Shown piece by piece: positions 39,210-47,747 of a stretch of 64,000 nucleotides of DNA. The DNA comes from Staphylococcus xylosus NJ (lineage in GTDB: Bacteria; Bacillota; Bacilli; Staphylococcales; Staphylococcaceae), in NCBI RefSeq assembly GCF_000338275.1, contig NZ_ANMR01000019.1, positions 62,001 through 126,000 of the forward strand, written 5' to 3'. Under the pieces are notes generated by a model. The model ran no database searches. It was not told the DNA's origin and saw nothing but the letters and a program-made list of their open reading frames with translations. Every line of letters starts with the position of its first letter. Position 1 is the first letter of the stretch. The position numbers were made by a program, and so were the translations under genes.

Positions 39210-40550
39210 TTATTTCTTTTGTTTATTTCTTCGATCTTTATAATATAATAAAGCTTCGATAATAAATACGACAATCAATGAAAAACCAAATAACGGCATC
39301 AAGATACCAAGCACAATAAGGACGATAGCCAATGGGATTGACATCGGTTTTTTCACTCTTGGTGGTACCTTTACGTTACTATTTCTCAATTTTTTAATCC
39401 ATGATGTTAATCCTAATCCAACTGCTGTTAGTAAAGCAATACATACAAGTAAATTAATCACTTTATTAGTTACACCAAAGAGATGACCTTCGTGTAAAGG
39501 TATACCCCACGTAAACCATTTTCCGATAATGCCATATTCTTCATACTTCACTTTCCCTAAATCTTTCCCATTATATTGATCTAAATATAACGTTTGCTCG
39601 TCATATGGTGAAACATCTAACCCAGTAACACCTGTATTACTACCCTTAGAAACTGTAAAAGCTGCTGATTCATTAGATGGATAAACAATAGAATATGGTT
39701 TATCTATACCGTTCTTTTTGGCTTCAGTAGCTACTTTATCAATCGAAATTTGATTTTTAATATCTGTCCTCGGCATTTCGCCTCCACCATGGTGAGCAGC
39801 ATGTCCTTCTGAAGCAGGTTGTTTGTTTTCACGCGTTGCCCAAGGAATTTCATTCACATCTGATTTTGGAGGATTAATAGCTAATTCAGATTGTCCTAAT
39901 TCTCCAGAATTATCCATCACATTTGCAATCTTAGCCCCCATATAGCCTGACCAAGGTAAACCAGTAAGCACTAATACAAATACTGGTATTGCTATAACCA
40001 CACCTAAAATACCATGCCATTTTTGGAATCTAAGTTTTTTATTTTTGTTTGATATTAGTTTCTTCTTAATAAGCATATATGTCCCTGAAAGAATCATAAA
40101 AATTGTCCAACATGCAGTTAATTCTACAAGATAATTTATAAATGTATTTTCGGTGAATAATGAACTATGTATATTTCTTACAATATTTGCGTATGTATGT
40201 TTAGCATTTTGATCAGCTACTATTTGATTATTTTGATCTAAAAATACATAACGCTGATTACCTGCCATGTCATCCAATGTAATACGATTATTATATGGTT
40301 CATCCATCATACTTACTTTACTGATGTAAAATCCATCAAACTTATCTTCTACTTCATCTACAGCTTCATTCAATGTTTGATGTGTTTTGACGGAACTATC
40401 TCCGAAAAACTCTGTTTTATATATATTATTTTCTACTTCCTGAAAAAAAAGATAACCAATGCCCGAAATGGTTAATGTAATTAATAAAGGTGTTATAAAT
40501 AATGCAGCATAAAAATGTAATCTTTGTAACGGATTAAATATATTTTTCAA
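39210..40550 (-). CDS. PepSY-TM domain membrane protein
   Basis: 446 residues from TTG 40550, preceded by GGAGAAGGGGGA; the open frame runs 29 codons further upstream but that part is hydrophobic leader without a ribosome site. Four main TM helices and two extracytoplasmic PepSY-like regions; H-rich loop EGHAAHHGGGEMPRTD and WFTWGIPLHEGHLFG are typical of PiuB/PepSY-associated proteins linked to iron or haem reduction. No Fur box was recognised upstream. Substrate unknown. Confidence 0.82.
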   Translation of the reverse strand: MKNIFNPLQRLHFYAALFITPLLITLTISGIGYLFFQEVENNIYKTEFFGDSSVKTHQTLNEAVDEVEDKFDGFYISKVSMMDEPYNNRITLDDMAGNQRYVFLDQNNQIVADQNAKHTYANIVRNIHSSLFTENTFINYLVELTACWTIFMILSGTYMLIKKKLISNKNKKLRFQKWHGILGVVIAIPVFVLVLTGLPWSGYMGAKIANVMDNSGELGQSELAINPPKSDVNEIPWATRENKQPASEGHAAHHGGGEMPRTDIKNQISIDKVATEAKKNGIDKPYSIVYPSNESAAFTVSKGSNTGVTGLDVSPYDEQTLYLDQYNGKDLGKVKYEEYGIIGKWFTWGIPLHEGHLFGVTNKVINLLVCIALLTAVGLGLTSWIKKLRNSNVKVPPRVKKPMSIPLAIVLIVLGILMPLFGFSLIVVFIIEALLYYKDRRNKQKK

Positions 40551-40717
40551 AATTCTTCCCCCTTCTCCCTTAACATTATAAATAAATAACAAAATTATTA
40601 TGTAGATAATTTGTGAATATTTTATAAAAAATTGCATTTAATCAGTTAATCTCTTTTAAAGTTAATTGCATTATTCTAATACCTTATGTTCTGTATTATA
40701 TCGACTTTCAAATCATT

Positions 40718-40780
40718 AAAAAAGGAACGGAATTGAAATCAAATTTTGCAACTTGACTTCAGATTTCCGCTCCTATTTTG
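40718..40780 (-). terminator. Terminator of the LysE-type gene
   Basis: GGAACGGAA / TTCCGCTCC stem with extra pairing around GAAATC, and a T7 run on the minus strand. The GAAATCAAATTTT core is shared with other intergenic repeats. Confidence 0.8.
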
Positions 40781-40862
40781 CATGTGTGTTTTTATATTTG
40801 TCAACATAACATGATGCTATTTGCATTAACTTCTAGAAAATAAGCTTATTTTGATTTAATAC

Positions 40863-41489
40863 TTAACTACTTTTACTGAATAGTAAATTAAGTGATAAGC
40901 CAATCAATATTGCACCAACTGTATAATCAAAAATTGCCTTTACAGTTCTATTAGCAAATAATAATTTAATATACTGGAAAATATAAACACAAAATATAAA
41001 CCACAACAGAATAACAGTCGTAACAATTGCTGATAATATGGCAATCTGAGACGTTACCCCTTCTCCAGTAGTTAAAAATTGAGGTAAAATACTTATGTAA
41101 TAAAGTAATGCTTTAGGGTTTAATATCGTACTTAATAAACCTTGCCTATAAGAACTCAAATAACTAATTTTTTGAGCTCTCATCTGAGACGTAGAAAAAT
41201 TCATACCTTGGCGTGCGCTAATAATACTTCTGATACCTAAATAGATCAGATAGAATGCACCTAATATTTTAATAGCCATGAAAACATAGTACATATTTGC
41301 CAAAATAAATATGATACCAAATACTGCTAATAATGAATACAGTACATGACCAGATGTAATACCTAATGCTGCCATAGCACCATTGCCTTTTCCAGAAGTG
41401 ATGGAATTTTTCATTACTACGAAAAAGTCTGGACCAGGTACAATAATAATCATCAAAGTAATTGTAATAAAAGCTGCAAGTCCTTCCAT
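40863..41489 (-). CDS. LysE/RhtB family exporter
   Basis: 208 residues from ATG 41489 (AAGGTGGG upstream; an in-frame GTG lies three codons earlier). Six TM segments and the family signature VPGPDFFVVMKNSI near the N-terminus, plus NPKALLYYISILPQF. Amino-acid efflux pump; the exported amino acid is unknown. Confidence 0.88.
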   Translation of the reverse strand: MEGLAAFITITLMIIIVPGPDFFVVMKNSITSGKGNGAMAALGITSGHVLYSLLAVFGIIFILANMYYVFMAIKILGAFYLIYLGIRSIISARQGMNFSTSQMRAQKISYLSSYRQGLLSTILNPKALLYYISILPQFLTTGEGVTSQIAILSAIVTTVILLWFIFCVYIFQYIKLLFANRTVKAIFDYTVGAILIGLSLNLLFSKSS

Positions 41490-41576
41490 ATCAAACACCC
41501 ACCTTCATGCTTTATGGTATCAATTACAATGTGTGTCTGCAACATGAATAATCTGATATTTTAACCCTCTTTTTTA

Positions 41577-41606
41577 TTGAAGTTATAGTCTTAACTATGA
41601 TATATT
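41577..41606 (+). promoter_or_regulatory. Promoter of a candidate small RNA
   Basis: TTGAAG, 18 bases, TATATT in a gene-free interval. Confidence 0.4.
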
Positions 41607-41612
41607 AAAAGT

Positions 41613-41694
41613 GTAGTTGGAAACCGACTACTAGTCTTTTATATTCATGAACATATTACTCTTAAGGCGACACTAATGTGTCGTCTATTTTTTT
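41613..41694 (+). ncRNA. Candidate small RNA (~80 nt)
   Basis: Between a promoter-like pair and a terminator (GGCGACAC / GTGTCGTC then ATTTTTTT) lies about 80 bases with an internal hairpin GTAGT-TGGAAACCGA-CTAC and no open frame. The shape resembles antitoxin RNAs of staphylococcal type I toxin systems, but no toxin peptide was found on the opposite strand. Inference. Confidence 0.4.
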
Positions 41695-41783
41695 AATATA
41701 AGGACATATGTACAAAATCCCCCCTCTCATTTTCACGAATTTGCATACACCTAATAACGTCCTCATCTCCATTTCAAATCATT

Positions 41784-42098
41784 TTAACTTACTAATTTCA
41801 AACCTACTGTGCTGCCTAAAATCACTAAAATACATATTACTCTCTTAATATCTTTAGATTCTTTATAAAATATCATACCTACTAATGCGCCACCCACAGC
41901 ACCTATGCCTGTCCATACTGCATATGCTGTACTCATAGGTAATTCAAGCATTGCTATTGATAATGCCAAAAAACTCATACTAAAGAAACCAAATAAACCT
42001 ATTAATGCACGAAATTTCCCACTATTTACATATGCGTTTAAAAAAGTAATACCAATCATTTCAAACAGACCAGCAACTACCAATAATATCCAAGCCAT
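41784..42098 (-). CDS. ykkD: SMR exporter subunit, guanidinium type (YkkD/GdnD-like)
   Basis: 104 residues, four TM helices, small multidrug resistance family. Conserved Glu in LLVVAGLFEMIGI (E13) and YAVWTGIGAVGGALVGMIFYKE match the YkkD half of a heterodimeric SMR pair. Start overlaps the stop of the partner gene (one shared base). Control by a guanidine-I riboswitch argues that the physiological substrate is guanidinium, with drug resistance a side activity. Confidence 0.85.
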   Translation of the reverse strand: MAWILLVVAGLFEMIGITFLNAYVNSGKFRALIGLFGFFSMSFLALSIAMLELPMSTAYAVWTGIGAVGGALVGMIFYKESKDIKRVICILVILGSTVGLKLVS

Positions 42099-42424
42099 TA
42101 TGTTTCTCCTCCTTTACTTGAAGTCACTAATTTCAGACTGATTACTCCAACTAATAACATAAATATCAAAATAACTTTAATCATGCTGAAAGGAGCACCG
42201 AAAAAGACAAAGTCAAATATTGTTACACCAGTAGTCCCTAAACCTACAAAAACTGCATAAGCACTTCCCACAGGTAACCACTTTGATGCTTCAATTAATA
42301 AATAGAAACTTAGAAATATAGCAATCATTGTAAATAGCCATTCAATTACTGATGTGGCATGAGTTAAACCGATGACCCATCCAACTTCAAATAGCGAAGC
42401 AATAATTATTTTTAACCAATTCAT
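42098..42424 (-). CDS. ykkC: SMR exporter subunit, guanidinium type (YkkC/GdnC-like)
   Basis: 108 residues, four TM helices. Glu13 in IIASLFEVGWVIGL, LPVGSAYAVFVGLGTTGV and the basic/acidic tail SSKGGET match YkkC. AAGGAGG ribosome site follows the riboswitch terminator. Forms a pair with the downstream SMR subunit. Confidence 0.87.
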   Translation of the reverse strand: MNWLKIIIASLFEVGWVIGLTHATSVIEWLFTMIAIFLSFYLLIEASKWLPVGSAYAVFVGLGTTGVTIFDFVFFGAPFSMIKVILIFMLLVGVISLKLVTSSKGGET

Positions 42425-42440
42425 AACGAATCCTCCTTAA

Positions 42441-42494
42441 AAAATAAAAAAGCCTAGGAGATAGTGTTAGCTACTATCTCCCAGGCTTTTATCC
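42441..42494 (-). terminator. Riboswitch-controlled terminator
   Basis: Minus strand AAAGCCTGGGAGATAGT / ACTATCTCCTAGGCTTT then TTATTTTTT. The left arm includes the 3' conserved GCCTGGGAGA of the aptamer, so ligand binding would prevent hairpin formation. Confidence 0.9.
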
Positions 42495-42567
42495 TTCCGT
42501 GTCACATATAAAAATGTGGCTTTCTCTCGGACCAGACCAAGTCATATCATTGCGGAACCCTAGAAAG
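42478..42567 (-). promoter_or_regulatory. Guanidine-I riboswitch (ykkC RNA)
   Basis: Conserved blocks in order on the minus strand: CTAGGGTTCCG, CTGGTCCGAGAGAAA, a GCCACA...TGTGAC hairpin arm, ACGGAAGGATAAAAGCC and GGGAGA. This is the ykkC/guanidine-I consensus as I recall it. It directly precedes an SMR exporter pair, its commonest regulon member. Confidence 0.93.
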
Positions 42568-42587
42568 CATTTATTTAATTCAGTAAA

Positions 42588-42615
42588 TCGTATCAAATTA
42601 CTTCATATTTTTCAA
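42588..42615 (-). promoter_or_regulatory. SigA promoter of the SMR operon
   Basis: TTGAAA, 16 bases, TACGAT on the minus strand, about 20 bases before the aptamer. Confidence 0.6.
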
Positions 42616-42863
42616 CAATTACTTTCCAAACCCTGTAATTTAAAATTATTATAATTTACAAAGAGCTAAAGTACGCGCTTACATGTATTTTTCACTCAAA
42701 ATCCACATTTTTTTGAGTCTAAACCCTCTACATTTGATTAATTTTAATGTATACTAAGTATTAGATAATAACAATTATAATCTAGAACGAAATTACTGAC
42801 ATTCATTCTCAATTAATTCACTTTGTTACTAGGTTTAAAAATTTATAAAAGCGAGGGATTTTT

Positions 42864-43088
42864 ATGCAACTTCTTAATTACAAGATGCACAATGACGAAC
42901 TTATTGCCACAGTGTTATCGGATAAAAAACAAGTGTTCAAATACACATTTGATGTTACAACACCTGAATATGAAATCTTAGATGTTCTCGAAGAAATTAA
43001 CGAATACGTAGACAATGGTCAGCATCCATTAGGCTGTTCTTTACTTAAAAACTATTCTTATGAGGACGTGAGTCACAATATTTTATAA
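42864..43088 (+). CDS. Small acidic protein of unknown function
   Basis: 74 residues, soluble, acidic, probably mixed alpha/beta (VFKYTFDVTTPEYEILDVLEEINEYVDNG). GCGAGGGA ribosome site. Unrecognised; ends at a terminator shared with the convergent acetyltransferase gene. Confidence 0.6.
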   Translation: MQLLNYKMHNDELIATVLSDKKQVFKYTFDVTTPEYEILDVLEEINEYVDNGQHPLGCSLLKNYSYEDVSHNIL

Positions 43089-43102
43089 TCTAGATTACAC
43101 AC

Positions 43103-43153
43103 CAAAAAGATGAGTATAGCTGTTAATTACTAAACAGTATACTCATCTTTTAA
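43103..43153. terminator. Bidirectional terminator
   Basis: AAAAGATGAGTATA / TATACTCATCTTTT stem between convergent genes, overlapping the end of the acetyltransferase gene. Confidence 0.88.
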
Positions 43154-43549
43154 TTTTTCATTAGTATATACAGCCATACCAGTTTTTAGGTTCTTGAAAC
43201 CTAACTGTCTGTAAAAGCCTTCATAGCCTGTAGTTGCAACTAGATGAACACAAGACAGCTCTCCTAAATACACCAATATTCTTCGGATGATTTCTTGACC
43301 GATACCTTGTTTTTGATGTGACACATCTACCATTACATCATAAATTGCTGCGTTAAAAACACCATCCGACATCGCCCTTGCAAATCCGATAACTTTCCCC
43401 TGGCATTTTGCAATAATCACATGTGTTGCCGTATTAAAAATTGTTATCACTTTTTCTTTATCATGACCTGTCCAACCGTTATCATGATAAATCCGAATAA
43501 GTTCATCTACATCTTTTATGTCTAACGCATATTCATAATCAATATCCAT
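43130..43549 (-). CDS. GNAT family N-acetyltransferase
   Basis: 139 residues. Acetyl-CoA binding motif A in DVMVDVSHQKQGIGQEIIRRI (Q/RxxGxG/A form QKQGIG) and C-terminal GFYRQLGFKNLKTGM. Start uncertain: ATG 43549 or TTG 43564 (GGCGGG four bases before it). Substrate unknown. Confidence 0.85.
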   Translation of the reverse strand: MDIDYEYALDIKDVDELIRIYHDNGWTGHDKEKVITIFNTATHVIIAKCQGKVIGFARAMSDGVFNAAIYDVMVDVSHQKQGIGQEIIRRILVYLGELSCVHLVATTGYEGFYRQLGFKNLKTGMAVYTNEKLKDEYTV

Positions 43550-43739
43550 TTCTACACCGTCCAATCAAACCCGCCGTATATTTATCTACTCCATATTATA
43601 ATCTAATTTCGGAACTGTTAGTTTCTTATTTTCCTTTTCATCATCTTAACACGGCTAATTTATATTTAATAATTCCTTTCGATTATTCAGTTTACTACTT
43701 TTCAAAAATATTCTTACAAAAAATGCTTTGATCTATAAG

Positions 43740-43765
43740 GTTACTACTTAGTAATTGGTGGGTAA
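43740..43765 (+). promoter_or_regulatory. SigB-type promoter
   Basis: GTTACT, 14 bases, GGGTAA, about 50 bases before the small membrane gene at 43815. The -10 and downstream bases nearly duplicate those at 21102. Confidence 0.55.
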
Positions 43766-43814
43766 ATACATAATAAAGAGATTGTAATAAATATAAATCA
43801 AGGAGGGACACATC

Positions 43815-43994
43815 ATGTGGATAGCTTCAATTGTTCTTATTATTGTTGGTATTGTGTTACTCATTTTGAATAAACGTACTTCTAAAAAAGAAGGTGTTTC
43901 TAAAAAACAAAGTTATATTAGTATCGGAGTTGTATGTATTATCGTTGGCGCTTTTTATTTCGTAGGACAAATCATTAGAGTAATAGTGTCATAA
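43815..43994 (+). CDS. Small two-TM membrane protein, probable stress gene
   Basis: 59 residues. N-terminal TM helix (WIASIVLIIVGIVLLIL), basic loop NKRTSKKEGVSKKQS and second helix (ISIGVVCIIVGAFYFVG). AAGGAGGG lies 8 bases before the ATG. A SigB-like promoter upstream points to general stress induction. Function unknown. Confidence 0.75.
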   Translation: MWIASIVLIIVGIVLLILNKRTSKKEGVSKKQSYISIGVVCIIVGAFYFVGQIIRVIVS

Positions 43995-44047
43995 CGATTT
44001 AAATTAGTCCTGTTAAAATACTTAACATATATGCTCAAAATATAAAG

Positions 44048-44212
44048 AGCGAGTGGGACAGAAATCAAATTTTCTAATATAGATTTCGTAGTCCCGCCCC
44101 GGCAACGGTGACTAGGATTGAAAAAAGCTTGATATAAGCGTATTTTCAATTCAGTCACCTACTGCCAAATTGAAAATGAGCCTGAGACATCTATTTATGT
44201 CCCAGGCTCTTA
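44048..44212. repeat. GTGGGAC intergenic repeat with terminator
   Basis: GAGTGGGACAGAAATCAAAT ... GTAGTCCCGCC, the well-known staphylococcal intergenic repeat, followed by a hairpin GAGCCTGAGACAT / ATGTCCCAGGCTC at 44178-44209 that probably terminates merA (minus). Confidence 0.75.
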
Positions 44213-44247
44213 TATCTATGCCGTAAAACAGATATTCCTTTTAGCTA

Positions 44248-45570
44248 CTACATGTTAAATAAATCATTAAACGATTCTACCATTGTAGGGTGTGTATATA
44301 TGTTTTCTTTTAATACTTTATAAGATAATTTTTGATCTATTGCTAATTTAATTAAATTTATAATTTCTTCTGATTGTAAACCGTATAGAGATGCACCTAA
44401 AATTTCTCCGTTATCTTTATTAACCACTGCTTTATACAATCCTCTAGTATCATTGTTTATTTTATGTCTAGGGATTGTATTAACAGGTATAGCATTTTCT
44501 ATCACGTTATACCCTTGTTTTTTCGCTTCTTCTCCTGTTAATCCAACACGTGCTAATGGTGGATCTATAAATACTGTGTAAGGCACAGCCCCGCGATTTT
44601 CCGTAGAACGCTGTCCTTCCCCAAACAATTGCTCTTTTACAATTCTGAAGTCATCTAATGAAATATATGTGAATTGCATGCCTCCTTTGACATCACCTAA
44701 GGCGTACACATCAGATGCATTTGTTTGTAGATATTCATTCACTATGATTTCACCATGGTCACCAATTTTTACATCAGTGTTTTGAAGCTCTAAATCAGTA
44801 TTAGGTTTACGTCCTGTTGCTATCAGTACAGCATCAGCTGCATACTTACCATTTGATGTATGCACAACTGTACCCTTATCTGTGTCCTCAAATTTCTTAG
44901 TATCTACATTTAAGACGATATTCACGTTTTTATCTGCTAAGTCTTTTTTCACCTCAGCAACAATATCTTTATCTTCTTTAGTCATAATATCGTTACCACG
45001 TTCTAATACAGTTACTTGCGTTCCAAAATTCGCAAACATTGAGGCAAATTCTAACGCGATATAACCTCCACCAACAATTACTAGATGACTAGGTTGAGAT
45101 TTCAAATTCATAATACCTTCAGAATCATATAAATGTTGTGAAGTATCTATACCTTCAATTGGCGGAATAACAGATTTTGCCCCAGTATTAATGACGACTT
45201 GTTGTGCACTAATAGTTTCTACAACTTCGTCTTGATCATTTAATAAATTTAATTCGTGATTAGATTTAAATTTAGCAGTATAATCTAACACCTCTATATT
45301 ATCATCATCAGCTAAGTTATGATAATTCTTACTATTTAATGCATTGACAACATCTGATTTTCTTGAAAATGCTTGATCAAATGAGCCATGTTCCAAGCCT
45401 TCATGGACTAACGTTTTAGAAGGAATACAACCTATATTGATACATGTACCTCCGTACATCTTTTTCGATTTTTCAATAACTGCTACTTTTTTATTTTGTG
45501 CAGAAGCAAATTTTGCTAGCGTTTTTCCACCCTTACCAAATCCTACAATGATTAAGTCAAACTTTTTCAT
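44248..45570 (-). CDS. merA: Flavin disulfide reductase MerA (hypothiocyanous acid reductase)
   Basis: 440 residues. Pyridine nucleotide-disulfide oxidoreductase with FAD motif VGFGKGGKTLA, redox pair GGTCINIGC (C43/C48), NADPH domain GGGYIALEFAS and C-terminal dimerisation domain ending HPTMVESF. Despite its name it lacks an N-terminal mercury-binding domain; the staphylococcal MerA paired with HypR protects against hypochlorous and hypothiocyanous acid. Its first codons overlap the hypR end by 14 bases. Confidence 0.92.
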   Translation of the reverse strand: MKKFDLIIVGFGKGGKTLAKFASAQNKKVAVIEKSKKMYGGTCINIGCIPSKTLVHEGLEHGSFDQAFSRKSDVVNALNSKNYHNLADDDNIEVLDYTAKFKSNHELNLLNDQDEVVETISAQQVVINTGAKSVIPPIEGIDTSQHLYDSEGIMNLKSQPSHLVIVGGGYIALEFASMFANFGTQVTVLERGNDIMTKEDKDIVAEVKKDLADKNVNIVLNVDTKKFEDTDKGTVVHTSNGKYAADAVLIATGRKPNTDLELQNTDVKIGDHGEIIVNEYLQTNASDVYALGDVKGGMQFTYISLDDFRIVKEQLFGEGQRSTENRGAVPYTVFIDPPLARVGLTGEEAKKQGYNVIENAIPVNTIPRHKINNDTRGLYKAVVNKDNGEILGASLYGLQSEEIINLIKLAIDQKLSYKVLKENIYTHPTMVESFNDLFNM

Positions 45571-45991
45571 GAGAATCCTCCTTTAATATGTCTTTTAATA
45601 CATCTTTTATCGTAATAGTTTTATAATATGCCACTAATAAGTCTTGCTCTCTTTGGTGAAATTGAGACATTGTGTGACCTATTTCCCTGGAAATTTCACA
45701 ATCGCTACCTTGATTGCCAGTAAATATTCTACCTTCTGATTTTTCTTCATTGAATAATACAAATAAATCTGCAAGGTTTACATCTTTGGTTGATTGATTT
45801 GATTGGTAACCACCAAACTTACCTCGGGTGGCATGCAAATATTGCTGTTCATTTAACTTCCTAGTCACACGACGTAATTGCACTGGATTGACGCAAATAC
45901 GTTCTGCTAATTCACCACTTGAATACCGTTCATCTGAGTGTTTCAGCAAAAACGTTAAAAGATGCACTGCAATGTTAAATTCTAAATTCAT
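45557..45991 (-). CDS. hypR: Rrf2-family redox repressor HypR
   Basis: 144 residues from ATG 45991. N-terminal winged helix (YSSGELAERICVNPVQLRRV). Cys33 lies in the recognition region and Cys98 in the effector part (GSDCEISRE), the positions of the pair reported to form the intersubunit disulfide in S. aureus HypR (C33-C99). The third S. aureus cysteine near 142 is absent. Controls itself and merA under hypochlorite stress. AAAAGGTGA ribosome site. Confidence 0.9.
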   Translation of the reverse strand: MNLEFNIAVHLLTFLLKHSDERYSSGELAERICVNPVQLRRVTRKLNEQQYLHATRGKFGGYQSNQSTKDVNLADLFVLFNEEKSEGRIFTGNQGSDCEISREIGHTMSQFHQREQDLLVAYYKTITIKDVLKDILKEDSHEKV

Positions 45992-46103
45992 AATCATCAC
46001 CTTTTAATTGTAACTTTTATAATTACATTATAACTTTCATCGCTTTAATAGTAAAATCATTTGCTTACAATTACTATATTCCCAAATAACTTTAAATTAT
46101 TAA

Positions 46104-46150
46104 TAAAGCAGGATAAAAAACTAAAATAATTAGAATTTTATCCTGCTTCC
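46104..46150. terminator. Terminator near the SRPBCC pseudogene
   Basis: AAGCAGGATAAAA / TTTTATCCTGCTT hairpin. Confidence 0.8.
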
Positions 46151-46212
46151 AAATCTTTAATACATATTATATTTTGTTGATCTATATTAACTTTTCAGCA
46201 TTATACAATTAT

Positions 46213-46616
46213 TATAATATTGCAGCTCGAATACTTACGTTGTGTTCTAAATATGTTTTTAAACAACTAAGCATATATACCCAACCTTCTTTTTGATCTA
46301 ATAATTGCTCTACATCTTGTGCATCAAAATCTTTTTCTATTGTAGTTACTACCGTACTTTCACCAATACCTTCAAATTGAATCAACACGGGATGCTCTCC
46401 CCAAATAAATTCAATACTTTTATTTTCCTCTAAGCTTTTTATCTGAATATCTAATTCAGCGTTATATTCTTCATAACAGAGGATAATGGTTTTACCTTGT
46501 TCCCACCTTTCTAAACTTGAAGAAAACCAAAAACCTCCAATTTAATCTGGATTTACAAAAGCTTTAAACACATTTTCTTTCGGTACGTTTACTTGCATTT
46601 TCGTAACAATATCCAA
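46213..46616 (-). pseudogene. SRPBCC/AHSA1-domain gene with one premature stop
   Basis: From TTG 46616 (GGATAGGTG upstream) the minus strand reads DIVTKMQVNVPKENVFKAFV, NPD, then TAA at 46542-46544, then IGGFWFSSSLERWEQGKTII onward to a normal stop at 46213, all in one frame. The position of the stop is normally a lysine (PDKIGGFWF in such proteins), so AAA to TAA is likely. Otherwise intact over about 134 codons, ending EHNVSIRAAIL. Recent inactivation or a sequencing error. Confidence 0.85.
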
Positions 46617-46857
46617 GTCACACCTATCCTTTCTTCAAGTAAAATACTACATTTTGCACTAATGTCACAAAACACATACCATTACAAAATTCATGAAATT
46701 ATACGCTAAAGATTATGCATTATAAAATTATATTTATTAAGATTGTAAATATTAAATACTCAATTGGTAATACAATTGTAAAAAACCTATTAGTCGGTAT
46801 TATCCTAATTTCTGTTATAATTTCATCATCGCAACTATAAAATTAAGGGAGATTTCT

Positions 46858-47598
46858 ATGAAAAATATAATCCATTCTTATTTATATTATTTAATCATGT
46901 TACTTATAGTAGGTGTAATTCTAACTTCCTTATATATTTTATATGTCTGGAAAAATGATCAACCACAAAATCAAGATTACTATAAAAATTTTTCAGAACT
47001 TAAAGCCGATACAACAGAAGGACGCGATTGGCAGATTAATACAAAGACAACAAATAATAAAGATATATTGATTACTGCTATTCATGGCGGTGGAATTGAA
47101 CCAGGAACCTCTGAATTAGCAAAAATCATTTCTAAAAAAGGGAATTTCAATTTATATAGTTTTGAAGGACTATTAAAATCTAATAACGCCAAACTGCATA
47201 TTACTTCAACTAGTTTTGACGATCCTAAACTTAAAGATATGATTTATAAGTCTAATGAGTCTATTTCTATCCATGGAATTAAAGACAAGAAAAAAGTAGT
47301 CTATATTGGCGGAAAAGATAAAGATATGTCTCGATCCATTCGAAAAGAATTAGAAAAAGAAGGATTTAATGTAGAACAGAGTCCCAATTATGTAAATGGA
47401 GATTCTAACAACAACATCATCAATAAAAATGATACAGGGTCTGGGGTTCAATTAGAAATTTCAACAAAATATCGTAAATCTTTTTTTGATAATGGAGATT
47501 TCAATCGAAAAACGCGTGAAAACACTAATGACTACAAACAATCTATTTACGATTTTGCAGAAGCCGTTACTAAAGGTATCAAACAACAAACAAATTAG
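46858..47598 (+). CDS. Membrane-anchored poly-gamma-glutamate hydrolase family protein
   Basis: 246 residues. One N-terminal TM helix (9-30), then a domain of the PghP/YjqB (DUF867) family: ILITAIHGGGIEPGTSELA carries the HGG-E metal-site motif, YSFEGL, HITSTSFDDP, ISIHGI and the late GVQLEIS. The phage enzyme cleaves poly-gamma-glutamate capsule with zinc. Anchoring on the outer face suggests action at the cell surface. AAGGGAG ribosome site. Substrate here is unproven. Confidence 0.87.
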   Translation: MKNIIHSYLYYLIMLLIVGVILTSLYILYVWKNDQPQNQDYYKNFSELKADTTEGRDWQINTKTTNNKDILITAIHGGGIEPGTSELAKIISKKGNFNLYSFEGLLKSNNAKLHITSTSFDDPKLKDMIYKSNESISIHGIKDKKKVVYIGGKDKDMSRSIRKELEKEGFNVEQSPNYVNGDSNNNIINKNDTGSGVQLEISTKYRKSFFDNGDFNRKTRENTNDYKQSIYDFAEAVTKGIKQQTN

Positions 47599-47611
47599 AA
47601 TTAATTCTACT

Positions 47612-47663
47612 AGCATCCAGAAATGTCTTTATTTATAAAGGCATTTCTGGATGCTTATTTTTT
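47612..47663 (+). terminator. Terminator
   Basis: GCATCCAGAAATG / CATTTCTGGATGC stem followed by TTATTTTTT. Confidence 0.92.
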
Positions 47664-47747
47664 AAATATTTTCTTTTTCATTTGCTTGCTTTTTAAAACA
47701 ATAGGTATAAAATACTGTTTATTAAAATCAGTAAAGGAAATGACATA

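Noticed and set aside
44248..45570. Mercuric reductase function for merA
   Set aside because: No N-terminal HMA domain, no C-terminal Cys pair and no mer operon; the HypR partner points to hypochlorite/hypothiocyanite defence.
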